A stretch of DNA of 47,794 nt, taken from NCBI RefSeq assembly GCF_001541225.1, contig NZ_LMTS01000238.1, positions 61,476 through 109,269 on the forward strand, in the 5' to 3' direction. Under the pieces are notes generated by a model, which saw nothing but the letters and a program-made list of their open reading frames with translations, was not told the DNA's origin and made no database searches. This stretch comes from Variovorax sp. WDL1 (GTDB lineage Bacteria > Pseudomonadota > Gammaproteobacteria > Burkholderiales > Burkholderiaceae_C). Position 1 is the stretch's first letter. Each line of letters opens with the position of its first letter. Positions 25,105-31,330 of the stretch are shown one piece after another. A program made the position numbers and the translations under genes.

Positions 25105-25501
25105 GGCGTTGAGTAGCCGCTTTGAGTAGCCGCTTCATGTATCGGTATCGGCGCGGTCCGATAACGAGCCCTCGGGCCCGTCCTGGCGTTGACGCGTCGC
25201 AACCAAGCCTGATTCGTGAGCGGTTGGCGCCGGTCAGAGGTCATTGATTGGCAGGATCGAAGCTCACAGGCGCAGGTGAATTTTCTTGTAGATCGCCTTT
25301 TTTGATGAAAGAAAAAATCTGTGAGCCAGCAATGCAGGGTTTCACCCGGGTCGCGGCTGACCGAATCGCCCGCCCGCCCTCGGCAGCTCTCGGCCCCCTG
25401 GGTGCTGCCGGGCTCGCGCGGACAGTCGGGGCACGAGCGGCACGGCACCGGGAAGGCACCGTGCCGGGCCATAGGCGTGCCGTTGTCATCGGGTGAAGGG
25501 G
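25105..25501. other. about 400 bases between the ParB cassette and the HNH gene
   Basis: Opens with two exact tandem copies of the 13-mer TTGAGTAGCCGCT (25109-25121, 25122-25134) immediately after the cassette. An AT-rich patch with T and A runs lies at about 25275-25320. On the minus strand a frame starting at 25505 overlaps the HNH stop as ATGA and begins with a Cys motif (CRSCPDC), but it then runs on without family-like features into the antisense of the RepB-like gene. I therefore do not call it a gene. Confidence 0.4.
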
Positions 25502-25783
25502 TCATGGCTTCCAGCCCTGATAGCGCGCCTGCGCCTGTTCTGCAGTGATGCGTGCGTGGCAGTCGATGTGCAGTGCACGCAGGTTGGTCATCTGGTTCGT
25601 GCCGCCCTGATACAGGGGCACGATGTGATCCACCTCGGCCGTTGCAGACGTGAGCTTGAGGGGTTGGCCTGCCTGACACAGCGGGCACTGGCACAGGTAG
25701 CCATCACGCTCCAGCACACGGCGGCGCAGGTACTGCAGGGCCTTGCCCCTGATGCGCTGCTCGACTTGTGCAGGGCCTGGCAC
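25502..25783 (-). CDS. HNH endonuclease
   Basis: A 93-residue protein, GTG start. It shows the complete compact HNH layout: RRRVLERDGYLCQCPLC, then VDHIVPLYQGGTNQMTNLRALHIDCHARIT, with the DH pair, the central Asn and the final His. The Cys pairs (CQCPLC, and a Cys in DCH) would hold a structural zinc. Small HNH proteins of this type are frequent near the replication or terminase modules of phages and islands. Here it is downstream of two small ORFs and the RepA-like helicase gene in the same direction. Target DNA unknown. Confidence 0.9.
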   Translation of the reverse strand: MPGPAQVEQRIRGKALQYLRRRVLERDGYLCQCPLCQAGQPLKLTSATAEVDHIVPLYQGGTNQMTNLRALHIDCHARITAEQAQARYQGWKP

Positions 25784-25849
25784 TGCAGCAACGGCAACGA
25801 GGCACGAAGCATCGGCAGACCGTGACGAACTAACTTCACAGCGCGCCCT

Positions 25850-26206
25850 TCAGATGTCGCGCGGCGGCATGCCCGCTTCGGTCATCGCATCGCAGAACTG
25901 CTGCAGGGTCAGGAAGCCCACGGCTTGCGTGCTCAGGGGCAGCAGATCAGCGTCGCCGTCCCGGCACAACGCGGCGCGGGCGCAGATTTGGTCGGCCAGC
26001 GCGTGTGGCATGCCTGCGGCGACGCATCTCTGCAGGAGGCCGGCGACCAAGCGGCGCATTCGGCCTCTGCCTTGCTCATCAGCACGGCCGGCCTCCAGCG
26101 GCAGATAGGCGCATTCGAGCGCATATTCGAACGTCGCTGCAGGACTCAGCCACACGCTGCCGTCCTCGGACTGTGTCGCGGGCTTCTGGTTCGGGTCGAT
26201 GTTCAT
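25850..26206 (-). CDS. hypothetical protein
   Basis: A 118-residue protein from ATG 26206 (MNIDPNQKPATQSEDGSVW), with AAGGA eight bases upstream. An in-frame ATG at 26246 also has a GAGGA site, so a 131-residue form is possible. The body is helical with LVAGLLQRCVAAGMPHALADQI and ends MTEAGMPPRDI. Its start region (ribosome site and MN-x-D opening) resembles that of the next gene upstream. No family recognised; probably part of the replication-region operon of the island. Confidence 0.6.
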   Translation of the reverse strand: MNIDPNQKPATQSEDGSVWLSPAATFEYALECAYLPLEAGRADEQGRGRMRRLVAGLLQRCVAAGMPHALADQICARAALCRDGDADLLPLSTQAVGFLTLQQFCDAMTEAGMPPRDI

Positions 26207-26302
26207 GGTGGCGGTCCTTCGTCGTATTGTTTCGGGCGTGCTCATGGCGGTCCTCATTCGGCCGCGTTCATTCCTTCGGTTGTGGTCCGAGCGACGTGCG
26301 GT

Positions 26303-26575
26303 TCATTTCGCGGGCCATCTCGGGTTGTCATGCCACGGGAACCGCATGCCCGGGTTGCGGCGTTCGAGATAGGCGCGAACCAGTTCGTTGAACCGTGCGT
26401 TGATTGCCTTCACCTCGGCGCGCGTCAGCTTGCGGTCGGGCACGGGCGGCAGCAGATCAGCGCCCACGTTCACGCTCAACATCAGCAGGTCGGTGGCGGC
26501 GTCGAAGGCGCGGCAATCGGTGTCGGTGGTCATGGCGTCTTTCTGGTTCTGGTCGAGACGGCGGTCGAAGTTCAT
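26303..26575 (-). CDS. hypothetical protein
   Basis: A 90-residue protein from ATG 26575 (MNFDRRLDQNQKDAMTTD), with AAAGGA upstream. The C-terminal half (RAEVKAINARFNELVRAYLERRNPGMRFPWHD) is helical and basic. The start was chosen on the ribosome site; an earlier in-frame codon at 26647 would place translation inside the GC-rich repeat cluster. It lies between that repeat cluster and the next small gene. No family recognised. Confidence 0.6.
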   Translation of the reverse strand: MNFDRRLDQNQKDAMTTDTDCRAFDAATDLLMLSVNVGADLLPPVPDRKLTRAEVKAINARFNELVRAYLERRNPGMRFPWHDNPRWPAK

Positions 26576-26611
26576 GGCTTCGGTCCTTTCGCGGTGGTTG
26601 AAATCAATGAG

Positions 26612-26807
26612 CCGCCTCGCCGCCTCGCCGCCGCCTCGCCGCGTCAATTTGGCGAAGCGGGGCCGCGCCTGAGAGAGGAAAGAGAGAGGCCGCCTCGCCG
26701 ACTCTCTTTTCTCTTAAAGGCGGCGAGGCGGCGGCGGCGAGGCGGTGAAACGTCCGCTGATGGCGAGGCGGCGGCATGGTTCAGGCCCGGCCCGCCGCCG
26801 CCTCGCC
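26612..26807. repeat. eight copies of a CCGCCTCGCC 10-mer; candidate replication origin
   Basis: CCGCCTCGCC occurs at 26612, 26620, 26631, 26690 and 26798, and its reverse complement at 26722, 26736 and 26762. A perfect 12-bp inverted repeat pairs 26689-26700 with 26721-26732 around a 20-base loop, itself flanked by purine- and pyrimidine-rich runs (GAGAGAGG, CTCTCTTTTCTC). The cluster abuts and slightly enters the 3' end of the RepA-like helicase gene. Iteron-like copies beside a replicative helicase are typical of plasmid and satellite origins. Simple GC-rich repeat expansion is the alternative. Confidence 0.55.
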
Positions 26808-28328
26808 GGCTGCACTCTTTCTGGGCTTGGGCGGCGGCGCGAGCTTTACATCGTTGGGCAGGCGCACGCCGCGCCGCAGCGGATGCAGGTAGGTCCGCGC
26901 ACCATGCTCGGGTGGGTTGGGCAGCAGGCACTCGACGACGAGACCGGCATCGATCAGGGCCGACACGACATCGCGGGCAGGTTGGCGGGTCACGTCCATG
27001 CGTGCCTGCATGACCTGCACCGCTGTCTCGCGCGAGAGCCTGACGCCCTGCTCGAACTCGCTCAGCAGGAGGTTCAGCCCCTGCTCGTTGCGGGCCTTCA
27101 ACTCGACAACCGCGTCAACGGGCTCGGCGCGGTCAGCCTTGCCGATGTTGGTCGGCCGGGGTGGGACCCTTTCGATGGAATGACCCTCGCGCTCGAAGAA
27201 GTAGTGCGCATCGGGCGGCGCCGCGTACTGACAGCGCACGACCGCCATCTCATAGCCGTAGCGCGGTTTCTCGATCGGCCGTCCAGTCAGCGCCCGCCAC
27301 TGCTTGGCGTCCTCGGCACGATGCATGACCCATTCCATGCGACAGCCGTCGGGAAGCGCCGATCCGTTGCGGCTGCTGTACATGCTGAATTCGCGCGACT
27401 TGGCCGGCCCCTGGCCGGTGTGGTGACTGAAGATCGACGCGCAGCGGATCATGTCCCGCACGATCCGACCGGACTCGACGATGCCCTGCTCGCTGTCATT
27501 CACCCGGGACTCGCCCGCCGCGAAGCTAATCGTCGGGTCGAACATGGTCGCAACGACCTCCTGATCCCGCGACGCATTGCCGATGATGATCGGCAGCTCG
27601 GAGGGCACCACGAGGTTGTCCTTGACCGCCGACAGCTTCGCCTTCCCGCCGGTCACGTCGCTGATGCGCACGCGGTCCAGCACGGTCTTGATGTCGCGGT
27701 CGCTGAGCGCCATCGCCCGGCAGATCTGGCGCACGGTCGCGACGACGACGTGCTTCGGGTCCTCGCCGGTCAGGAACAGCACGCGGCCCGGTTTCAGGAT
27801 CGCGTGCCCGAAGAACGGCCGGCCGAGGGCGATGCAGACGGCCATCCACAGCAGCCAAACCGTCTTGCCCGTCCCGCCGCTGCCGACCAGCAGGGCGAGA
27901 TCCGCCCACAGGAAGCCCTCGATGATCTCGGCCGGGGTCAGGTCTGCCGCCATCAGCTCGTCGAACGTAACCGGCTCGGGGAACGTCCACACGGCGCGCG
28001 CTGCCGCCTGCAGCGGAGCCTGCTGGTCGAACATGACGCTGCGCTCGTCGATGCGGTCACGACCATTCAACGGGGGCAGCTCGGCGCGCTCGGTGAGGAT
28101 TCGGCGGCCGGTGTCGATCACCGATTGCCGAAAATCCGGGGCAAGTCCCAGTGGAAGCGGATTGTCCCAGGCGGCCGGACTGCGAACGGCGTCAACCGAC
28201 AGGCCCATCGGTTTGAACACTCGCGCGAGTGTCGCGTCGTCCGCCTGCAGCCGCTCGGCCAGGAAGCGGCAAGCGTCCCCCAGGGTCGTGACCAATTCGG
28301 ACGCGGAGCTGTTCGGTAGGGCGCTCAT
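26781..28328 (-). CDS. RepA-like replicative helicase (AAA/RecA-fold ATPase)
   Basis: A 515-residue protein from ATG 28328. After an N-terminal region of about 120 residues comes the RecA-type core. Walker A is GSGGTGKT (149-156), followed by WLLWMAVCIALGRPFFGH and GRVLFLTGEDPKHVVVATVRQI. A later ESGRIVRDMIRCASIFSHHTGQG gives the sensor/His region seen in RepA/RSF1010-type helicases. The C-terminal third contains a helix-turn-helix-like SRETAVQVMQARMDVTRQPARDVVSALIDAGLV. Such proteins unwind origins of plasmids and phage satellites, and the adjacent repeat cluster supports that role. It is downstream of the AlpA-type and integrase genes, all leftward. Confidence 0.88.
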   Translation of the reverse strand: MSALPNSSASELVTTLGDACRFLAERLQADDATLARVFKPMGLSVDAVRSPAAWDNPLPLGLAPDFRQSVIDTGRRILTERAELPPLNGRDRIDERSVMFDQQAPLQAAARAVWTFPEPVTFDELMAADLTPAEIIEGFLWADLALLVGSGGTGKTVWLLWMAVCIALGRPFFGHAILKPGRVLFLTGEDPKHVVVATVRQICRAMALSDRDIKTVLDRVRISDVTGGKAKLSAVKDNLVVPSELPIIIGNASRDQEVVATMFDPTISFAAGESRVNDSEQGIVESGRIVRDMIRCASIFSHHTGQGPAKSREFSMYSSRNGSALPDGCRMEWVMHRAEDAKQWRALTGRPIEKPRYGYEMAVVRCQYAAPPDAHYFFEREGHSIERVPPRPTNIGKADRAEPVDAVVELKARNEQGLNLLLSEFEQGVRLSRETAVQVMQARMDVTRQPARDVVSALIDAGLVVECLLPNPPEHGARTYLHPLRRGVRLPNDVKLAPPPKPRKSAAGEAAAGRA

Positions 28329-28362
28329 GACCGAGCCCCGGTGGTGTGGAGAGCGTCGTCGC

Positions 28363-28626
28363 TCATGATTGGCTCCCCGGTCTCGCATCGACAATGAGCC
28401 GCGCAACCCGCGCCTCGATCAGTTCGCCAAGTGTCTGCTGCGCTTCGGCGCCCAGGGCCACAGTGCGCAGCGCCGCGGCCGCGGCGAGCAGACGGCGGTA
28501 CTCTGCACGTGCCGCGATGGCTTCATCTACTCGCCGCGTGAGCAGTTGTTCGATGCGCTCGATGCGCTGGAAGTGCTGGTCCATCGTGACCGGGAGCGGC
28601 CAGAACGGATGGTTTGCAGTTGCCAT
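28363..28626 (-). CDS. small coiled-coil hypothetical protein
   Basis: An 87-residue protein, 34 bases upstream of the RepA-like gene and co-directional. MDQHFQRIERIEQLLTRRVDEAIAARAEYRRLLAAAAAL forms one long amphipathic helix, and a second helix follows (QTLGELIEARVARLIVDA). This gives a helical hairpin. No motif identifies a function. Similar short helical proteins often precede Rep proteins in islands and may be loaders or regulators (inference). Confidence 0.6.
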   Translation of the reverse strand: MATANHPFWPLPVTMDQHFQRIERIEQLLTRRVDEAIAARAEYRRLLAAAAALRTVALGAEAQQTLGELIEARVARLIVDARPGSQS

Positions 28627-28753
28627 GGATTCGCCTCCATGGCCGGGGGCCGTTGAGAGGTCCTCAGTTGCAGGTGACTGGTGACACGCCTAAACTGGCG
28701 TCGGGTTTTCTGTCATCACCTGCGGCCGGTCGCCCCTACAGCGCCCGGCCGTT

Positions 28754-29215
28754 TTATTGGGTCGCGGGAAGATCAGCCTCGCGCGGCCGGCCACGTCCCC
28801 TTAGGGGCGATGCGTCGGCAGGGGCATCCTGCGCGCACACCACGCCGTGGGCCTCGGCCTGCTTGCGCAGGTGCTCGCGAACCTGCCAAGCAACCCAACG
28901 GCGGCCTCGCTCGCCGTGCGAGATGGGTTGCGGGAACCTGCCGCCCTTCACCTTGCGATCAATGGTCGAGACTGAATCGCCAGTGAGGGCGATGACAGTC
29001 GCGGTCGTCAGCAAGGCATAGTCCACGCTCAGCAGTGCCAGGGGCTGCACGCGGTCGCCCTTGGTCCAACGTGGGCCGCCCGGCGTCGAGAGGACCGTGC
29101 CCTTGCGCTTCGCAGACGGCTGGCCTGGAGATGGGTTTGATGCTTCGGACTTCATGGTGCCGCCATTGAACTTCAGGAGAACCCGTTGCATCAAGGATGT
29201 AGGTTGTGGACTCAT
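28754..29215 (-). CDS. AlpA-family transcriptional regulator / excisionase-like protein
   Basis: A 153-residue protein from ATG 29215 (AAAGG eight bases upstream); a shorter form from 29155 is possible. The central block LTTATVIALTGDSVSTIDRKVKGGRFPQPI, then GRRWVAWQVREHLRKQAE, is the MerR-like winged helix of AlpA. AlpA proteins activate integrase expression and act as excision factors in P4-type islands and satellites. Both termini are extended and basic or proline-rich compared with the usual 70-residue AlpA. It lies between integrase and RepA genes, the standard arrangement. Confidence 0.88.
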   Translation of the reverse strand: MSPQPTSLMQRVLLKFNGGTMKSEASNPSPGQPSAKRKGTVLSTPGGPRWTKGDRVQPLALLSVDYALLTTATVIALTGDSVSTIDRKVKGGRFPQPISHGERGRRWVAWQVREHLRKQAEAHGVVCAQDAPADASPLRGRGRPREADLPATQ

Positions 29216-29262
29216 AGAGCCAACCTTTCAGCGAATCTCGACGAATATTCGAATGTCGAGTT

Positions 29263-29640
29263 TCACTTCCACCGAAACCGCGGAAACGGCCGATTGTTCT
29301 CGTCATTCCATTCGTAGAGGTACGCAAGAATTGTTCGCTCTCTTCTGGCGAGGACCGACGCAAGAACCCTGGACATTTCTGCGAGGCTTTTGTGCTGGCG
29401 AAAATTGGCCGAGGCCCAGTCGTGAGCGCGTTTCCTCGTTCCGCTTTGCCTGCGCTTGGCGCGCAAATCTTCGAGTTCATCGGTCAGGCGGGAGGCCTCG
29501 GCGGACCACCGATCCACATCGCGTTGCAGCGTGAACCCGTCTCTGATAGCTCGCAGGAACGCGGCGTGCACGTCACCCTTTGCGGCATTCAGGCGACGGC
29601 GAGCTTCTGCTTCGACGGCCTTGCTGACTCTTCCTGTCAA
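29263..29640 (-). CDS. coiled-coil hypothetical protein downstream of the integrase
   Basis: A 125-residue frame. A TTG at 29640 overlaps the integrase stop (TTGA), which suggests coupled translation. The product is strongly helical (VSKAVEAEARRRLNAAK, VDRWSAEASRLTDELEDLRAKRR) and ends PFPRFRWK. Longer starts inside the integrase gene are out of frame with it and unlikely. Use of TTG makes the exact start uncertain. No family recognised; position suggests a small helper or regulator of the integrase. Confidence 0.5.
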   Translation of the reverse strand: MTGRVSKAVEAEARRRLNAAKGDVHAAFLRAIRDGFTLQRDVDRWSAEASRLTDELEDLRAKRRQSGTRKRAHDWASANFRQHKSLAEMSRVLASVLARRERTILAYLYEWNDENNRPFPRFRWK

Positions 29641-30899
29641 CGCGTAGCCCCGATGCGCACGACCTTGGCAGCCTTCGCCCGTGCCTTCGGAGGCGCCGCC
29701 AACACTTCGAGGTAGTTGCCCCAGACAGTCATCGCCTCTTTGCGCTGCTTGGTCCACTGCGTGCGGTCGTAGGCGCTGCCGAGAGGGCCGGTCTTGCCAT
29801 GGCCCAGCAGCTCTTCGAGCACAGCCTCCGGGATGTCGTGATGCTCGGCGAGAACCGTTCGCGCGACGGCGCGAAAGCCGTGCGCGGTCATCTGTTCCTT
29901 GCTGTAGCCCAGGCGTCGCAAAGCGGCGTTGACGGTACCGTCGGACATCGGCCGTTCGGCCGTGCGCTCGGACGGGAAGACGTACTTGCCGCCGCCCGTC
30001 ATGTTCTCCAGCCGCCGCAGGCACTCGATGGCCTGAGCCGACATGGGCACGACGTGCGGCTTGCCCTGAACTTTCGCTCGCAAGGTGCGCTTCATCTCAT
30101 GGCTCGGGATGGTGATCGTCTGCTTTTCGAAGCTCACCCAGTGCCATTGCATGCCCCGAAGGTTGCCGGGCCGCTGAAAGAGCAGGGCGCTCAACCACAA
30201 GGCCTCACGCGTCACGCTGCGCCCGTAATAGGAATCGATGGCACGAATCAACCCCGGCAGGTGCTCGACTTCGGTGATGGCTCCGTAGCTCTTCTGGATC
30301 GGTGCGCGGATTGCGCCGCGCAGGTCTACCGACACGTCGCGCTCGGCCCTGCCGGTCTGCACCGCGTAGCGCAGCACCTGTGATGCGTACTGCCGCAGGC
30401 TGGTCGCGGTTTCATGCATACCGCGTTTCTCGACTATCACCAGCGGCGCAAGCAGGATTGGCGCGGTGATCTGCGTCACAGGCAGGCCGCCGATGCGCGG
30501 GAACAGGTGCCGGGCCTGCATCGCGAGCCACTTGTCGCGGTGGGCAGTCTGCCATGCGAGCGGGTTGCGCTCGTGGAACTCGCGGGCGATGCCTTCGTAG
30601 GTGTTCACGGCAGCGACGCGGGCGCGTTCCCGCTCGACTTCCCGTTGCTGCTGCGGATCATGCCCGTCCCGCAGAAGGGCCTTGGCACGTTCACGCTCTG
30701 CCCGTGCGTCGGGCAATTTCACTGCAGGGTAGGGGCCGATGCCGTAGCGGCGTTCACTGCCGCCGTGGCGATATTTCAGGTACCAGTACCGCGCACCGTT
30801 GGCATTGACTTCGAGGAACAGGCCCCCGCCGTCGAAGTGCTTGCCCTGGGGGGCTGCGTCACACTGCTTGACGGTCAGAGGGGCGATCTGCTTGGGCAT
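29637..30899 (-). CDS. int: P4-type tyrosine integrase
   Basis: A 420-residue integrase. The N-terminal arm-binding domain (KHFDGGGLFLEVNANGARYW, YGIGPYPAVKLPDARAERE) is the DUF4102 type. The catalytic residues are in place: Arg248 (RPGNLRGMQW), His340 and Arg343 (AHGFRAVA), His367 (LLGHGKT) and Tyr377 (AYDRTQW). It would carry out integration and excision at the tRNA-Gly 3' end. The gene starts about 200 bases from the tRNA and reads in the same direction. Its upstream region carries arm-site-like repeats that overlap where its promoter should be, so autoregulation is plausible. Confidence 0.97.
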   Translation of the reverse strand: MPKQIAPLTVKQCDAAPQGKHFDGGGLFLEVNANGARYWYLKYRHGGSERRYGIGPYPAVKLPDARAERERAKALLRDGHDPQQQREVERERARVAAVNTYEGIAREFHERNPLAWQTAHRDKWLAMQARHLFPRIGGLPVTQITAPILLAPLVIVEKRGMHETATSLRQYASQVLRYAVQTGRAERDVSVDLRGAIRAPIQKSYGAITEVEHLPGLIRAIDSYYGRSVTREALWLSALLFQRPGNLRGMQWHWVSFEKQTITIPSHEMKRTLRAKVQGKPHVVPMSAQAIECLRRLENMTGGGKYVFPSERTAERPMSDGTVNAALRRLGYSKEQMTAHGFRAVARTVLAEHHDIPEAVLEELLGHGKTGPLGSAYDRTQWTKQRKEAMTVWGNYLEVLAAPPKARAKAAKVVRIGATR

Positions 30900-30918
30900 C
30901 TCAGGGGGCTCCTGCTGT

Positions 30919-30984
30919 TTTGGGGGCGTAAATTCGGCGTTGGGGGCGTTCTTCGCCCCTTTGCCCCCACCTGCGCCCCCAAAA
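30919..30984. repeat. candidate integrase arm-binding sites, right end
   Basis: TGGGGGCGT occurs at 30921-30929 and 30941-30949, and an inverted near-copy GCGCCCCCA at 30973-30981. A 12-base form (TTTGGGGGCGTA, 30919-30930) is repeated in inverse orientation at the left end (12764-12775). The sites lie between integrase start and att core, as expected of attP arms. Confidence 0.6.
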
Positions 30985-31047
30985 GGGTTGAAATTCCGTG
31001 ATGTTCAATGCATCCCGGTAATGCCCCAATTATCCCAATTCTTCAAT

Positions 31048-31072
31048 GAAAAAGGGCCGCTTTTGGCGGCCC
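31048..31072 (-). terminator. rho-independent terminator downstream of tRNA-Gly
   Basis: On the minus strand a 7-bp GC stem (GGGCCGC/GCGGCCC with a five-base loop, 31054-31072) is followed by five T residues (plus-strand A run at 31049-31053). It lies 25 bases beyond the tRNA 3' end, inside the island. Confidence 0.75.
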
Positions 31073-31095
31073 ATGGTGTTCGATGATGTGCAAAT

Positions 31096-31116
31096 GTGGA
31101 GCGGGTGAAGGGAATC
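31096..31116. repeat. right attachment-site repeat (att), tRNA 3' end
   Basis: Identical over 21 bases to 12676-12696. It covers the encoded CCA end, acceptor strand and part of the T arm of tRNA-Gly, so insertion leaves the tRNA gene intact. Confidence 0.92.
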
Positions 31117-31170
31117 GAACCCTCGTATGAAGCTTGGGAAGCTGCCGTTCTACCATTGAACTACACCCGC
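31097..31170 (-). tRNA. tRNA-Gly (anticodon CCC)
   Basis: A 74-base tRNA including encoded CCA. The acceptor stem GCGGGTG pairs with CACCCGC. The D arm contains AGTTCAATGGTAGAAC. The anticodon loop TTCCCAA gives CCC (plus-strand GGG at 31136-31138), and the T arm has GGGTTCGATTCCC. It closely resembles E. coli glyU. It is the integration target of the neighbouring island and remains intact. Confidence 0.97.
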
Positions 31171-31330
31171 AGCGGGTGCGGATTGTACCCGTCCGGATGG
31201 CCGTCCGACCGCAACAGTGCAAGCCGCGATGGCTTCCGGAACAGGGGGGCCTTCAGCGAAGCGGCAATTCGTCGCCGGCCTTCAGCGTCAGCATCTGCCC
31301 AGCCCGGTTCTCGCTCAGCACCGGCATGGG

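Larger units (their letters stand above)
12676..31116. mobile_element. integrated genomic island in tRNA-Gly(CCC), phage-satellite-like backbone
   Basis: An 18.4-kb segment bounded by 21-bp direct repeats; the right copy is the 3' end of an intact tRNA-Gly gene. A P4-type integrase lies next to the tRNA and reads in the same direction, the usual layout of tRNA-targeted islands. Between the ends lie AlpA-type, RepA-helicase, HNH, ParB-like, RepB-like and serine-recombinase genes plus many small unknowns. There are no virion, conjugation or relaxase genes that I can see. Chromosomal genes resume outside both repeats. Element class (satellite versus integrative plasmid) is inference; the boundaries are seen directly. 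Confidence 0.9.

Noticed and set aside
25029..25505. A Cys-containing frame overlapping the HNH stop as ATGA and reading leftward
   Set aside because: Apart from CRSCPDC it lacks family-like sequence and runs into the antisense of the RepB-like gene.
26612..26807. Possible CRISPR array, because of repeated 10-mers
   Set aside because: Units are too short, irregularly spaced, present in both orientations and without spacers; no cas genes anywhere in the window.
29641..30024. An upstream extension of the coiled-coil ORF into the integrase gene
   Set aside because: It would overlap the integrase by nearly 400 bases in another frame; the TTG start overlapping the integrase stop is more plausible.
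31253..31327. A 24-codon frame downstream of gdhA (LTLKAGDELPLR) resembling the start of chagasin-type protease inhibitors
   Set aside because: Too short to be functional and the likeness covers only a dozen residues; possibly a remnant, not supported as a feature.
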